64,000 nucleotides of DNA, taken from Meloidogyne chitwoodi (lineage: Eukaryota; Nematoda; Chromadorea; Rhabditida; Meloidogynidae). Below the pieces are notes generated by a model, which was not told the DNA's origin, made no database searches, and saw only the letters and a program-made list of their open reading frames with translations. Position 1 is the stretch's first letter; every line of letters begins with the position of its first letter. The stretch spans positions 1,426,001 to 1,490,000 of the forward strand of contig JACZZP010000018.1 of the NCBI GenBank assembly GCA_015183035.1, read 5' to 3'. Positions 1 through 11,240 of the stretch are shown piece after piece. Both the position numbers and the translations under genes were made by a program.

Positions 1-67
1 GTAAAATTACCATTTTTATTTATCAAATTTTCTTTTTTATTATTAACATTATATATTGATTTTTTAG

Positions 68-191
68 TTGTTTTTCCATTGATCTTAGCTTTTTGGCTGT
101 TTGTCATATGAGTAAAAAACTGCGTTTTCCTAAAATTGTTTCGGTTCCTTTACCGGTAATTTTTTATAAACTTCTTTGGGTGGAAAAATGA
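68..191 (+). other. Short conserved exon-like block, copy 1
   Basis: After an acceptor-like TTTTTTAG an open frame runs to TGA at 189-191 and contains the residues VSVPLPV. The inverted copy at 10967-11065 has an acceptor-like TTTTTAG at the same place, an open frame and the same SVPLPV before its stop. Conservation of the frame suggests a short terminal exon of an upstream gene or a small protein, but no family was recognised and it could be conserved untranslated sequence. Confidence 0.35.
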
Positions 192-331
192 TTGAAGATT
201 TATTTCTGGGATGTTGTTTTTTCTTTATTTTTTACAAGAAGATTGGTTTTGGTTAGCTTTGGATAATTTATGTTAGATACAAATCCACAGATATCGGATC
301 AGAGAACTAATTTAAATTTTTATTTTAGATC

Positions 332-963
332 ATGAAAGTAAATATATCAGCTTTGAAATTCTCTCATGAATTGATCCCTGCAAATCCTCAGGGTCATTTG
401 AGACTTGCAGTTAATCTTTTGGAGAAGGGTAAAGGAGCATCAGCTTCAAATCAAATATGGCTGTGTGCGAGTCAACAATTAAAAATTCTTCTTCAAAGTT
501 ATAATTTGGATGTCGGAGACTACCGAATGAAAAGCGCTGTTGTCGAATATTACTTGGCAAAAAAATGCACAAGCGATAGTGACAAATTTGTAGATAATTG
601 GGATTTTGCTTATCAGTTCGTTTTTTTTAACATTTTTAAGATAAAAGTTTTTCAAAACTAATTTTTTAATAAATTAATATAAAGATAAAATTATTCTTTT
701 ATGTAACTTTATTTTTAAGTGGACATTTGAATAGTTATATGGATTTTGAACGTTCTTCTCAACGTATTTACAAATGGATGGAAAAAGCTGAGCTTTTTTG
801 CAATGAGCTATATGACATTCATGATAAAAAGCGTTTTGTCAAGAAGGAATTGATCAAGACTTTAAAGGAGAAGAACTTAGCCAATAAGGCAAATTTTATT
901 ATATTTTAATTAGAAAAACATCTTGTTTTTTAGTTAATTCATCTTAAGGATAAAGAAGAATAG
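332..963 (+). CDS. Unrecognised 160-aa protein, copy 1 (three exons)
   Basis: Exons 332-615, 720-888 and 934-963 give a 160-residue protein with no signal peptide or obvious membrane segment. Conserved with its inverted paralogue (10094-10744) are PQGHL near residue 20, a GASA-N-WL-AS-QLK stretch, a DV..YRMK motif and a GHLN motif at the exon 1/2 junction. The model is supported by the paralogue having the same exon phases and the same total length. Intron 2 would use a GC donor (889-890) where the copy has GT. The gene ends 275 bp upstream of VPS34 on the same strand, so the two could be co-transcribed. Amino-acid identity to the copy is only about half over exon 1, far lower than in the flanking DNA. 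Function unknown. Confidence 0.75.
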
Positions 964-1238
964 ATGATTGGTGATGTTTAGAAATTTACTTTTATGATGA
1001 CCTCAAATAGAATCAGCTCAAAATAATTAAAAAATAATCTATTGTTTATTTAACGGGTTTTAAATAAATATTTCTTTTAAAATTGGAATGATCTTTATGT
1101 TTTTATCATTATATCTTTAAAAATGATTATCTTAGTATTCTGAATAATTTGAATTTTTTGAATATGTTGATATAGGACAGTTATTCTATCATTAATGATC
1201 TTTTTACTAATTTTAAATTTTAGCCCTATTCTGCTAAA

Positions 1239-4200
1239 ATGAGAAAGAATTTTAATTATGTGTTTAGTTCAGAAATTAATGTTCCTCTGAGGATTCGTTT
1301 AGTTTCTCTTTCTGGTTATTTAACAAGTCATGGAGATATACAAAGATATGCGACTCCTTCAGGCTGTATGTTTGTCAGATTGACGGTTTGCTTTTTAGAA
1401 ATTGTGTTTTTAATTTTTCACTTTAAAGATTTATTGCAATGGAAGAATGGTTGGAAGAAGTGTTCAAAGTTCATTTCCACATCAACCTATTGGCTCTTCT
1501 ATTCGAAATATTCAAGAGTTTGATGAATGGATATTTCTTCCTGTTACTTATTCTGACTTGAATAGAGATGCTTTGTTACATGTAACTTTATGGGATGTTG
1601 GAACTTGTGTTGAACCGGTTTTTTATTTAATTATTATTATTTGAAAATTAGTTACTTTTTCCAATATTTTTATGAACACTATTTCAAGACTTAAAGCTTA
1701 CAATTTTATTTAAATAATAATTATAATATTAGTTTCATTTTATATTTTTATCTTATTTTTTAAATTTTCATAGGTTTTAATCGCTCAATGTACCAAAAAG
1801 TTGTTCTCTAAACATTCAATATTTCGTTCGGGTATTATTGATTTAAAGTTAGAACAAGTAATTGGTAAATCTGACAAAAATAAAGCTTTAACTACAAATA
1901 ACAATAATTTGGATTTTATCAACTTTTCATCTCCTGTAAAACAAGCAGAGTCTTGTGAAGATGCTGAAGATTCAACACCTTTATTAAAAACTGATGAAAA
2001 TATTAATTCATTAAAGTCTTCGAATAAATATGGGATTCAATTAAAAGATTTGTTAAAAAAGGAAAAACTTTACAATCAAAAATTTATTGATAGAGTGGAT
2101 TGGTTGGATAAAATTACTTTTGCAAAATTGGAAGAAATTAAACAAGAGGTTTTTTAAGGGGTTTTGATGAGTCGAAGAAATTCTAAAAAATATTTAACAT
2201 TGGCCTAATTAAAAATATAATTTTGGATTTTTTCTTTGGAATTTTTGCGATTTTAAAGTTGTATTTTTTATTATTTGTTTTTTAAAATATTTTTTCAAAT
2301 TTATTTTTAGGCAAAATCTGATGACCGCTCTCTATTTCTTACAATTGAATTTCCTATATTTAAAGATTCAGATGATCTCGTCTATTCAGTAATTTTCTTT
2401 GCCGGAGAACAACCTTCCAATAATAATGATCAAAGTCAGCAATCTGAAGATGATTTATTAGATGTTGATCCTTTATTGCCTAGAACTCGAACTGAAAGAC
2501 AAGCAGATCCAGAATTAGATATGGAAAATTTAAGTGAAATAAAGCATCATATGATGACCAGAAATGCGAGAGCTATGGATATTGATAGACGTTTACAGCC
2601 AAATCCGATTATAAGGGATACACTTGAGGCTATTATAAAGGTTTATTTAATAAAAAAATATTATTTTATTTTAAATATTTCAATTTAGTCTTCAAGTTGT
2701 CAATCAATGTTAATGGAAGAACGTGATTTAATTTGGAAATTTCGTTTTTGGTTAAAATCAAATCCTAAAGCTTTGACCAAATTTGTTCGTTCTGTCAATT
2801 GGCATGAGAAATTAGAAGTTAGACAAGCAATTCAAGTCATTCTGTAAGATAAATTTTTTTATTTAATTTTTTAATTTTAAAAAAGTGAATGGGAACCAAT
2901 AGATGCTTGTGATGCTTTAGAACTTCTTTCTCCAAATTTTTCACATCCTTTTGTTCGTCGTTATGCAGTTTCACGTCTACAAAGTACTACAACTGCTAAT
3001 ATTCTTCTTTTTTTGCCTCAATTAGTTCAAGCACTTCGATATGAACCTTCACAAGAAGATTTGGCTGCAAGTGTAGAAGAAGATTTGTTAGTTGTTACAC
3101 AAAATGAAAATACAATTGGAGTGGTTACTTCTACAATTGCAACGACTTCTAGTTTGTATTTATTTTTTATATTTAGATTTTAGTTTAAAGCAAGCTTTAT
3201 CCCATCTTCACACTTTGAGAGTTTATTCCTATTTAAATGTCCCATGTTTGGGAGGGACTGTGTGGTATAGTGGTTAGCACGTCCGCTTGGAAGAATTAAA
3301 ATAAAAACGCTGGTTCGATTTCGTCGCGATCGTCAGCTCCCCTCTTTTATCTTAAATATTTTAGTCAACCGCTTTACTTCGTGAAACTTTAAATTATAAA
3401 AATCATTTTTTACAGCAATTCTGCCTAACTTGAGAATTTTATTAAAAAAATTAAATTTTTTTAAAGCTTCTGTCCATCCAAAAATGGCTTCAAGTCGTCA
3501 ATCTACAACTTCTGACATTCCTGTTGATTATTTTGAAGGACATGAATCTATGGATTTGGCTACTTTTCTTATTAAAATTGCTTGTCAAAACAGTCCAATT
3601 GCTATTTTTCTTTATTGGTTTTTTTAATATTTTAAAAAAAATTTTATAAAAAAATATTTAAGGTATTTAAAAGTTGAAGTAGAAGCAAATTCTATGAACA
3701 AACAAATTTCGGAATTTTATTCATCTGTTATTGCAAAATTTCAACAAGCTCTCTCAAATGGTAACAGTGCATCTAGACATACTTTGACAACTATTAGTTC
3801 TCAAAAGGTTTTTTTTTATTAAAAAAATAAAATTCTTATAATTATTTTAAAATTGAGAAAATTAAAGTTTTGTCTTTATTTTCTAAAAGAATAACAAATT
3901 TTTTTTAATTATTATAAAAAATATCAAAATTTTCGGGAGTTTTTGATATTAAATTTTTCCATATTTTTATTAAATTTTATCTTTTCTTTTTTTCAGAAAT
4001 TTGTGGATACACTTGTTGACATTGCCAAAACTGTGGCTGATTCAAGTGGAAGTCGTTCAAAAAAATTGGAACTTTTAAAAAAGAAACTTGTCGAAAATAA
4101 TGATTTGATTGATTTGAAGGTTTTTTATTACTTTTTATTTTTATTTTTTCAACAAAAATAAAGGGAATGAGTCTTCCATTAGATCCTTCTGTTCATGTAA

Positions 4201-5634
4201 AATCTATTCAACCAGAATCAACAATTCTTTTTTCGAGTAATTTAATGCCAATGCGCCTTACATTTTCTACTGTTAGAGGAAGTGCTCCTCCTTATGAATG
4301 TGCTGAGGCATACACTACAATTTTTAAACGTGGCGATGACCTTAGACAGGATCAGCTTGTTTTGCAAATGATTAGATTAATTGACTCTTTACTTAAAGAA
4401 GACAAGTATATTTTTAATAATTAATTAATTTGGTTTTGTTATTCCATCATTTGAGTCTTAATTTTTGATTTATACTTTAGTGAATACCCACGGCCAAAAC
4501 CTCCAATTAAAGTACCTTTTGACACAGACCTCCAATTAAAGTACCTTTTGACACAGATCATTGAACTTAAAATATTATAATAATTCTTTATTGTAAGTAT
4601 AATAGAGACTCAAATATGGGGCATGGCATAACGAAAAAGAACCATGATCAACATATGTCAAAAACTGTGGATAAAAACATCAAATTTTTATTTTTTTGAC
4701 CCTGATCTATTTATTTTATACAGATTAGATTTATGTTTAACACCATATGCTGTTCTCGCAACTTCTTGTTCTGAAGGTTTTGTTCAATTTGTTAGAGGAG
4801 CAACACCTTTAGCTGATATTAAAAGCATTCAGGTTATTTTTTAAATTATTTTTTAAAAAATATAAAAAAATCTTTTAAGGATACTTTGCGTACATTCAGA
4901 CCTTCCTCTTCTGCTCCATATGGTTTTATTAATTATTAAAAAAAATTTTATTTTTAAATAGGAATTGAAGCTGATGTACTCAATAATTATGTAAAATCAT
5001 GTGCTGGGTATTCTATAATTTGTTATATTCTTGGAATTGGTGATAGACATTTACATAATTTGTTGCTTTGTGAAAATGGTTTTTTTTTAAAAAGATTTTT
5101 TTTTAATTTTATTTTTAGGCAAAATGTTTCACGTTGATTTTGGTTTTATTTTGGGAAGAGATCCAAAACCAATGCCTCCACCTATGAAATTAACTTCTGA
5201 AATGATTAATGCTATGGGTGGTCAGAACAGGTTTTTTTAGTTTTAATTTTTTAAATTAAAAAAATAATTTTTAAAAGTGAACATTTCCGTGCTTTTGTAA
5301 ATTATTGTACAATTGCTTTTTGTATTCTTCGTCGACATGCCAATTTAATAACAAATTTATTTTCTTTAATGTTGGATGCTGGAATTCCTGATATTTCTAT
5401 TGAACGAGATAAGGCCGTTATGAAAGTATTTTTTTTATTATTTTTGAGATTTTTTTTGGGGGAATTTTTAAATTAACAATTTTCTTTTTTTAGGTCCTAG
5501 AACGTTTTCATTTACAACTCTCAGATGAAGCTGTTTGTCAATTAGTTGTGCGCCTTATAGAATCTAGTCTTTCTGCAAAAATGCCGTTAATTGTTGATTT
5601 TGTTCACAATGTTCGTCAATATATGTCTAACTAA
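1239..5634 (+). CDS. vps-34: Class III phosphatidylinositol 3-kinase VPS34 (PIK3C3)
   Basis: Makes PtdIns3P on endosomes and autophagosomes. Sixteen exons: 1239-1385, 1429-1617, 1774-2148, 2311-2640, 2689-2843, 2886-3151, 3467-3617, 3663-3807, 3997-4119, 4164-4405, 4734-4832, 4880-4922, 4962-5078, 5119-5230, 5278-5425, 5494-5634. The N-terminal C2 domain ends with [13 protein letters not shown]; the helical domain carries [21 protein letters not shown] and LELLSP-(H)PFVRRYAV; the kinase has [10 protein letters not shown], the catalytic loop [10 protein letters not shown] and the activation segment [20 protein letters not shown]. The usual LDN of the loop reads LHN, while the catalytic D, R, H and N are kept. 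The family-typical C-terminal helix is present but shortened relative to the human protein. Exon 1 is duplicated at 9703-9849. Confidence 0.97.
3256..3342 (+). pseudogene. tRNA-like sequence in a VPS34 intron
   Basis: A box-A-like TGGTATAGTGGTTAGCAC and a box-B-like GGTTCGATTTC lie in order within the intron 3152-3466. Acceptor and T-stem pairing is poor and the anticodon region is long, so it is most likely a tRNA pseudogene or tRNA-derived repeat rather than a working tRNA. Confidence 0.5.
4499..4556 (+). repeat. Two-copy 29-bp tandem repeat in VPS34 intron
   Basis: Two adjacent perfect copies of a 29-base unit beginning ACCTCCAATTAAAGTACC, inside the intron between exons at 4405 and 4734. 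Probably neutral. Confidence 0.9.
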
Positions 5635-7735
5635 TTAAAACAAACATATTTTTTAATTTTATTAACAATGTATTTATTTAGTTTATATATTTTGTGTTTT
5701 GACGTTCTTGGTTAAAAGAAAATTTTTTTGTAATTGTATTTTTAAATTAAAATAATTCAAATTATTATAAAATAAAATTGACTTTTATGTAAATAAAGTG
5801 ATATAAACAAGTGTTCCCTAATAAATATTTATTAAAAAAAACAAAAATTAGTAAACAAAAACAATATTTAGAAATGGCTAATTTACAACGTTATTTTTCG
5901 GTAAGACTCAAATGTTTATATTTTCGATTTTAAAACTACTTTCCTTTTAAAATTTAATTTTGTATGTATTTTTTATGTAAAATCCTAGGAAAAATTTTTT
6001 ATATAAAATGACGTGAACACTTTTTCTTTTTTTGATGATTATTGATCACAAGTACACATTTTTGTGTAGACTTATGATTTACACGTGTGCAAATTAGAAA
6101 TAAAATGTGAATGACGAATGTAAAGTTAGAGAAAAAAGAAAAGAAAGAGAGAATATGTGTAGAGAATACAAAGTGTGTTTTTTCTATTTTCTTATTTTTT
6201 ATTTGCCTAAGAGATGAGATAAAAAAATTTATTGCCTAATTTTATAGAATTAGAAAGGTCGAGAAAGTTGAACGGTAGGACATTTGAGTCTCAATTTATC
6301 AGATTTTATAATACCTTCTCAATCCAATTATAAAAGCAAGAAGAATGATTCTTTTGCAGTGATAAATAAGTAAATACTCAGACTCAAGTGTACATTTAAG
6401 AACGAGAGAAAAAGAAAATTGTGTTAGTGTTTAGAGAGCAAACAGCAAATATCGACCGCTGCGGGCTGTCATTTCTTTTTCTATATTGATTGATTCTTTT
6501 ATTATATATTATATACGTCTGTCAGGAGGTATCTCATTTATCGTCAATTCTGTGTTTGTTCGTAGACATAAAAAGAGATAAAACACCAATAGAAGGGAAT
6601 AAAAGAGAACAAAAAATTTTTTTCTATTTTTGAGAACTAGCTTTAAATAAAGAGAAAAAGATAAAGAAAAAACATTGGTAATTAATAAATGACAAAATGT
6701 CATATAGACAAAATGTCAAAAAGTTTAGTTTCCGTCGAATTTTCAGTTGGACATTTTGTCCAAATAATTTAACAAAATTTTTAGTTATGGACGTTTTGTC
6801 TAAATTTTGTCTATTACCATTTTGTCTAGTTACAAAGTATTTTTTAGAGATTGGGGCATTGACTGTGAAGGCGAAAAAGAGAGAAAGGGGTGGAGTGAAG
6901 GGGTTGGTACGTACACTGACAGACTGACATGGGGGCTGGTTGAATGAATTTTCTCCTCGTTCAGCAGTCATCGACCAGTGAGCCGGCCCAGTCTGTTGCG
7001 GGAAATTTTACATTTATAGTATACTATTACTACAAATATATAATCATTTTTCTCAATATCTTAACTAAACTTGTAATTATTTTTAAGATAATTTTTGTAA
7101 AAATCGATTAATATCACAATGAAAATTTTAGTACGGTATCGATAATTTTAGAAAAAAATTTGAAATATTATTTAGAGATAAAAATAATCGGGTTTAGGCA
7201 TTTTAAGTTGTTGCTTTTCGTCTTTAGTTGTTTCGAAAAGTTGGCGTTTTTAACTTTTTTTCTTAAATTTTTGCAACCTTAAAGGATTATTGCGCTAGCA
7301 TGTTTGACGCAAGCATTTTTACATGACTGCTATAATTAGCTACGTAAATTTCTTTTTCATTGATTAGGTGGATTATTCCATACTACATCAGTCTGTTTTG
7401 AAGGTTTTTCTAAAAATTCTTTTTTCACCTGTTTGGCTTTTCTCGTGACTGTATAAAATCTTTCTTTTCTTGGTTCTGTTTTGGTCTTTTTCGGTCATAC
7501 CTGAGACCTTACCTTAAACTTTTTCAAGTTTTTTTTCTAAAATATTCATTTCAAATTACTAAGAAAATTTAGCCAAAATCTCGTAACTTTGACAAATTCT
7601 AACATATAATCAGTCATTTAGGGACGGACATTTCAGTGAAAAATTAAGAACCAAAAAAGTTGTAATACATTTTTGTATTAGTATTTAAACACCCACAATC
7701 GTTATCTTTTTTCGTTCGTTCTTCATTCTCTCTAG
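5635..7735. other. Intergenic: VPS34 3' region and ZFAND promoter / 5'UTR
   Basis: No supported coding sequence. It holds AATAAA-type signals just after VPS34, a palindromic stretch at about 6690-6840 built from repeated GACAAAATGTC, and the transcription start region of the zinc-finger gene. A nine-codon open frame with a good GTAAGA donor at 5874-5900 has no identifiable partner exon. Confidence 0.5.
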
Positions 7736-7999
7736 GTGAGTCTTGGCTTTTTCCTTATTTGTCATCATTTTTGTGGGGCTGGTCCTTTTAGCATAACATA
7801 CATTTTTTGTTTCGTTTCTTTAAGTTTTTCTATTTTTATTTAAAAAAGTGTATTTTTTGCCATAGATTTTTGGGAATAAATAGGTAAATTCGCTGAAAGA
7901 ATTCATAAATGTTTTATTTCGAAAGTATTCTTTCATTGAATTGGCTTTCTCCATTTATTTTTATCGCTCTACGCGTTAATTTATCATCATAATTTTCAG
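7736..7999 (+). other. 5'UTR intron of the A20/AN1 zinc-finger gene
   Basis: A strong donor (CTCTAG then GTGAGT) at 7736 and an acceptor (AATTTTCAG) ending at 7999 define a likely intron 58 bp upstream of the start codon at 8058. Confidence 0.55.
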
Positions 8000-8057
8000 G
8001 TACCATTCAATTCTATTCAACTCATATTCTTTCAATTTGTGATTCATCTCGGTGTTA

Positions 8058-9305
8058 ATGGAGAATCAACAGCAACCACCCCAGAATACTTCTTTGTGCC
8101 GTGGCAATTGTGGTTTCTATGGATCTTCTGCAACAGAGGATTTGTGTTCCAAATGCTTCAAAGATATGATCCAAAGGAAACAGGAGACTGGAACAACGAC
8201 TATGATTACTAGTAGTAGTAATAATACTAACAATAATGCTCAGCGACATGTTTCTGTCTCAGGTTTTGATTTTGTTTAGGGGACATGTTTGGGTGAATTC
8301 TAAGAGTGGTAGACATTAAGCTCTCCAATCCTGAATTTAGCTAATTACCAGAAGAATTCTTTGGCATATCCTCCCTTTAAGAAATAGGGGGACTTGATGC
8401 CATTGAAATATACTCTGAAATGGGGCTTTAAACATCTATTAAAAGTTTTCAGGGAATACAGATGCTTCCACTTCAATACCTGAAGGAACAGAAAGTGGAG
8501 GAGCTGATGCTACTACTACGCCTGAATCTGGATATAACGATGATTGTCATAATGAAACTGAAGAAGGTGCCAAACAAACTGATGAGACGAGGTTTATTTC
8601 TTTAATCTAAGCTAAGGATAGGCTTTTATGAGCCGTTCTTCTAATTTTATGAAATACATTTTTACAATATTGTGATCGTTGTTTAAAATGGATATTTGGT
8701 TTTTACGTAATGGGAACTTTAGAGATGTTTTTATGGCCACTTTAATCTTAAAGTATAATTATTTTGCAGTGCGAGACCTGATGCTACGGAGACTGCCTCA
8801 CAAGCTTCATTGCCATCTGACGAAGCTTCTGATAAATCTAACCAACAAAAGAAGCCTAAAAATAGGTGCCGAGTATGTAATAAAAGGGTTGGATTAACAG
8901 GTATTTGTATAAAATTAAAGTTTTAAAATTTTATTTTTAAGGATTCGATTGCCGATGCGGGGGATTGTTCTGTGCTACTCATCGGTATTTATTTTTCTTT
9001 TAAGGAGATTTTGATGTAGTGGGTAAGGCGCCAGTTGTTTATTGTGTTAGGTGTGGGTTCGATCTCTGTGGGTGGAAAATTTTTACCAAAATATTTGTTC
9101 TTTACTTTTAAATGCCATTGGGGTTTATAAACTTTAAATTTTCCATTTTAATAGCTATGACTCGGCTCACGAATGTACATTCGACTACAAGACTGTAGGC
9201 AGGGAGCAGTTGCGTAAAAGCAACCCACAGGTTTTTTTCAAATTTATATATTTTTGTTAAAGTAATTAATTTAAGGTAGTGTCTGAGAAGATTCAGCCAA
9301 TCTAA
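8058..9305 (+). CDS. A20/AN1-type zinc-finger protein (ZFAND5/6 family)
   Basis: Ubiquitin-binding stress-response adaptor family with an N-terminal A20 finger and a C-terminal AN1 finger. Exons 8058-8262, 8453-8591, 8770-8900, 8942-8984, 9155-9230 and 9276-9305 encode about 207 aa, the usual family length. The A20 finger is C-R-G-N-CGFYG (residues 13-21) followed by CSKCFKDM; the AN1 finger is [33 protein letters not shown]. The start is the ATG of MENQQQ; an in-frame GTG two codons upstream is not needed. The middle is an acidic Ser/Thr-rich linker. The intron 8985-9154 contains a tRNA-like element. Confidence 0.96.
9005..9080 (+). pseudogene. tRNA-like sequence in a ZFAND intron
   Basis: Box-A-like TGATGTAGTGGGTAAGGC and box-B-like GGTTCGATCTC, followed by a T run. 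Stems are poorly paired. Probably a tRNA pseudogene or tRNA-derived repeat. Confidence 0.5.
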
Positions 9306-9693
9306 TGATTTGGCTCTCTATTGATTGTGCTCTCGGATTCTCTTGGTTTTCGGCAAAAAACTTGTGTATGAATATCTCTCCAATGGATAAGGCTTGTTGG
9401 CAACAAATCACACCAATCAATCATCATTTTATATAAATATATCCATAAATATCCTTAAAGCCACTTTTGTGTGTACCTGTCTTCCACCTTCTCCTGAGAA
9501 TATTTTATTTTTTCTTCTCTATATAATTTCAACTTATTTTTTTTGTTCAAGTATATTATCGACCTAAAAATTTTTTTTCTTATTTTGCATTTTGGTTTAT
9601 TATACAAAATTTTGAACATTTTTAGTGTAATTTAGATAGAATTTTGTAAAGATATTGTGTGGTAGTAAAGTGAACTATTTAAGCTTATTATAT
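9306..9693. other. Intergenic, 3' side of the ZFAND gene
   Basis: AT-rich sequence with no coding signal that I can support; it ends at the breakpoint of the inverted duplication. Confidence 0.5.
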
Positions 9694-9702
9694 AAAGCAA
9701 AC

Positions 9703-9849
9703 CGTCAATCTGACAAACATACAGCCTGAAGGAGTCGCATATCTTTGAATATCTCCATGACTTGTTAAATAACCAGAAAGAGAAACTAAACGAATCCTCA
9801 GAGGAACATTAATTTCTGAACTAAACACATAATTAAATTTTTTTCTCAT
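9703..9849 (-). pseudogene. Truncated VPS34: exon 1 only
   Basis: The open frame [12 protein letters not shown]... ends at an ACG-GT donor just as in the real gene, with almost no substitutions (one replacement near residue 4). No C2, helical or kinase exons follow, because the duplication ends about ten bases into the intron. It may still be transcribed from the duplicated promoter, but it cannot make a lipid kinase. Confidence 0.92.
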
Positions 9850-10093
9850 TTTAGTAGAATAGGGCTAAAATTAGTAAAAAGATCAATAATGATAAAATAT
9901 CTTAAAAATCCAAATTATTCAGAGTACTAAGAAAATCATTTTTAAAAATATAATGATAAAAACATAAACATCATTCCAATTTTAAAAGAAATATTTATTT
10001 AAAACCCGTTAAATAAACAATAAATTATTTTTTTAAAGTATTTTATGTTGATTCTATTTGAGGTCATCTTTTAAAAATTTTTTATGGCACCAT

Positions 10094-10744
10094 TCATTTT
10101 TTCTTCTTCTTCCCGAAACGAACATCAATCAACTAAAATAAACAAGAGTATGTTTTTTATAATATTTAATTATATAAACTAATATAAAATTTACCTGATT
10201 CAACAATCTCTCCTCCTTTAAAAACAACTTGAGTTCATCTATCTTGAAACGCTCCTCTGAATAAATATTAAAAATTTCGTTGCAAAAATTTTCCGTCGGT
10301 GCCAAATAATCGCGGATTTGAGAAAGAAGGTCAGTATCTTCGTACCCATTTAAATGACCCCTTAAAAATAAAGTCTATCATAAATAATCTTATGTTTATA
10401 TAAATATATTAAAATAGTAATATTAGTTTAAAAAACTGATTTTAAAAAATTAAAATAAAAACGAACTTGAAGATACAAGCCCAATTCTTATTCAAATCAG
10501 AATCCTTTGCATAATTATCCTTAAGGAAACCAACAATTGCATTCTTCATCCTATAACTTTCCACGTCCACCTCATACGCACATAGCAAACCTTTGAGTTG
10601 AAGAGAGGCGCTAAGCCATAATTCGTTGCCAGCGCTCGCCCCTTCACCCACATTAAGAGCATTAACGGCGCGCAAAAGATGTCCTTGTGGAGTGGCTGGA
10701 ATACGTTGATTGGCAATTGTAACAGTTGGGATAAAGACTTTCAT
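10094..10744 (-). CDS. Unrecognised 160-aa protein, copy 2 (three exons)
   Basis: Exons 10744-10467, 10360-10195 and 10132-10094 give 160 aa, the same length and intron phases as the copy at 332-963. Shared motifs are IPATPQGHL, GASAGNELWL-AS-QLK, a DV-YRMK motif and GHLNGYED. The C terminus is a basic RFGKKKKK tail where copy 1 has an acidic LIHLKDKEE. It lies about 500 bp downstream of MEAF6 on the same strand and was directly upstream of VPS34 in the ancestral order. Unrecognised; intact in both copies, which argues that it is functional. Confidence 0.8.
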
Positions 10745-10966
10745 CTGAAATTAAAAAATAAATTAGTCCCGTAATCATTTTATTTATACTAATATACTCA
10801 AAATTTGCAATATATTCTTAATATAAAATGAAACCGATATTTAACTTCGTATCTAACAATAAATATAAATCTAAGTCTGCTACTTTCTTGTAAAAAATTA
10901 AAGTTAAAAGAGTAAAACAAACTCAAAAAATCAAGTTTTAATCATTTCCTAACCCAAAAAAGTTTA

Positions 10967-11065
10967 TTAAAAATTAACCGGCAAAGGAACAGAATGAATC
11001 GTTGAATAAAACCGCATTTCTACTTCAGAAAAAATATGAGAACGGCAAAAATCACTATAAAAGCT
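10967..11065 (-). other. Short conserved exon-like block, copy 2
   Basis: After TTTATTTTTAG the open frame reads SFYSDFCRSHIFSEVEMRF and continues to SVPLPVNF and a TAA. It matches 68-191. It lies between MEAF6 and the 160-aa gene, and could be an alternative last exon of MEAF6 (whose stop codon TAG overlaps a possible GTAAAA donor) or a separate short gene. Confidence 0.35.
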
Positions 11066-11240
11066 CTAAAAATAAACATATAATGTTAATAATAAAAAAA
11101 AGTTGATAAATATAAATGGTAATTTTACCAAGATAATAAAAAATAAAAACAAAAATATATTTATTGGATTAAAAAATGTTTTTTGTAAAAAAGAAACAAA
11201 TAGTGTATAGTAGATCATTTGTATTTTAAAAACAATTTTA

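Larger units (their letters stand above)
1..1396 (+). repeat. Inverted segmental duplication, arm 1
   Basis: The sequence from the window edge to about ten bases into VPS34 intron 1 is found again in reverse complement at 9694-11128. The matching order is identical: a short block ending in SVPLPV, a 160-aa gene, its downstream spacer, and VPS34 exon 1. Similarity is very high over the spacer and VPS34 exon 1 (about two or three differences in 147 coding bases) but only moderate over the 160-aa gene. The left limit lies outside the window. Confidence 0.93.
9694..11128 (-). repeat. Inverted segmental duplication, arm 2
   Basis: Reverse-complement copy of 1-1396. Homology stops abruptly at about 9694, a few bases into what was VPS34 intron 1, which marks a breakpoint. 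At the other side it still matches the first base of the window, so the true duplication is longer and may include MEAF6. Confidence 0.93.

Noticed and set aside
5874..5900. Nine-codon start exon (MANLQRYFS) with a strong GTAAGA donor
   Set aside because: No downstream exon in phase could be found; joining it to the 8000 acceptor gives the wrong frame for the zinc-finger gene.
6697..6971. Overlapping open frames on both strands
   Set aside because: They come from GACAAAATGTC palindromic repeat sequence and show no protein features.
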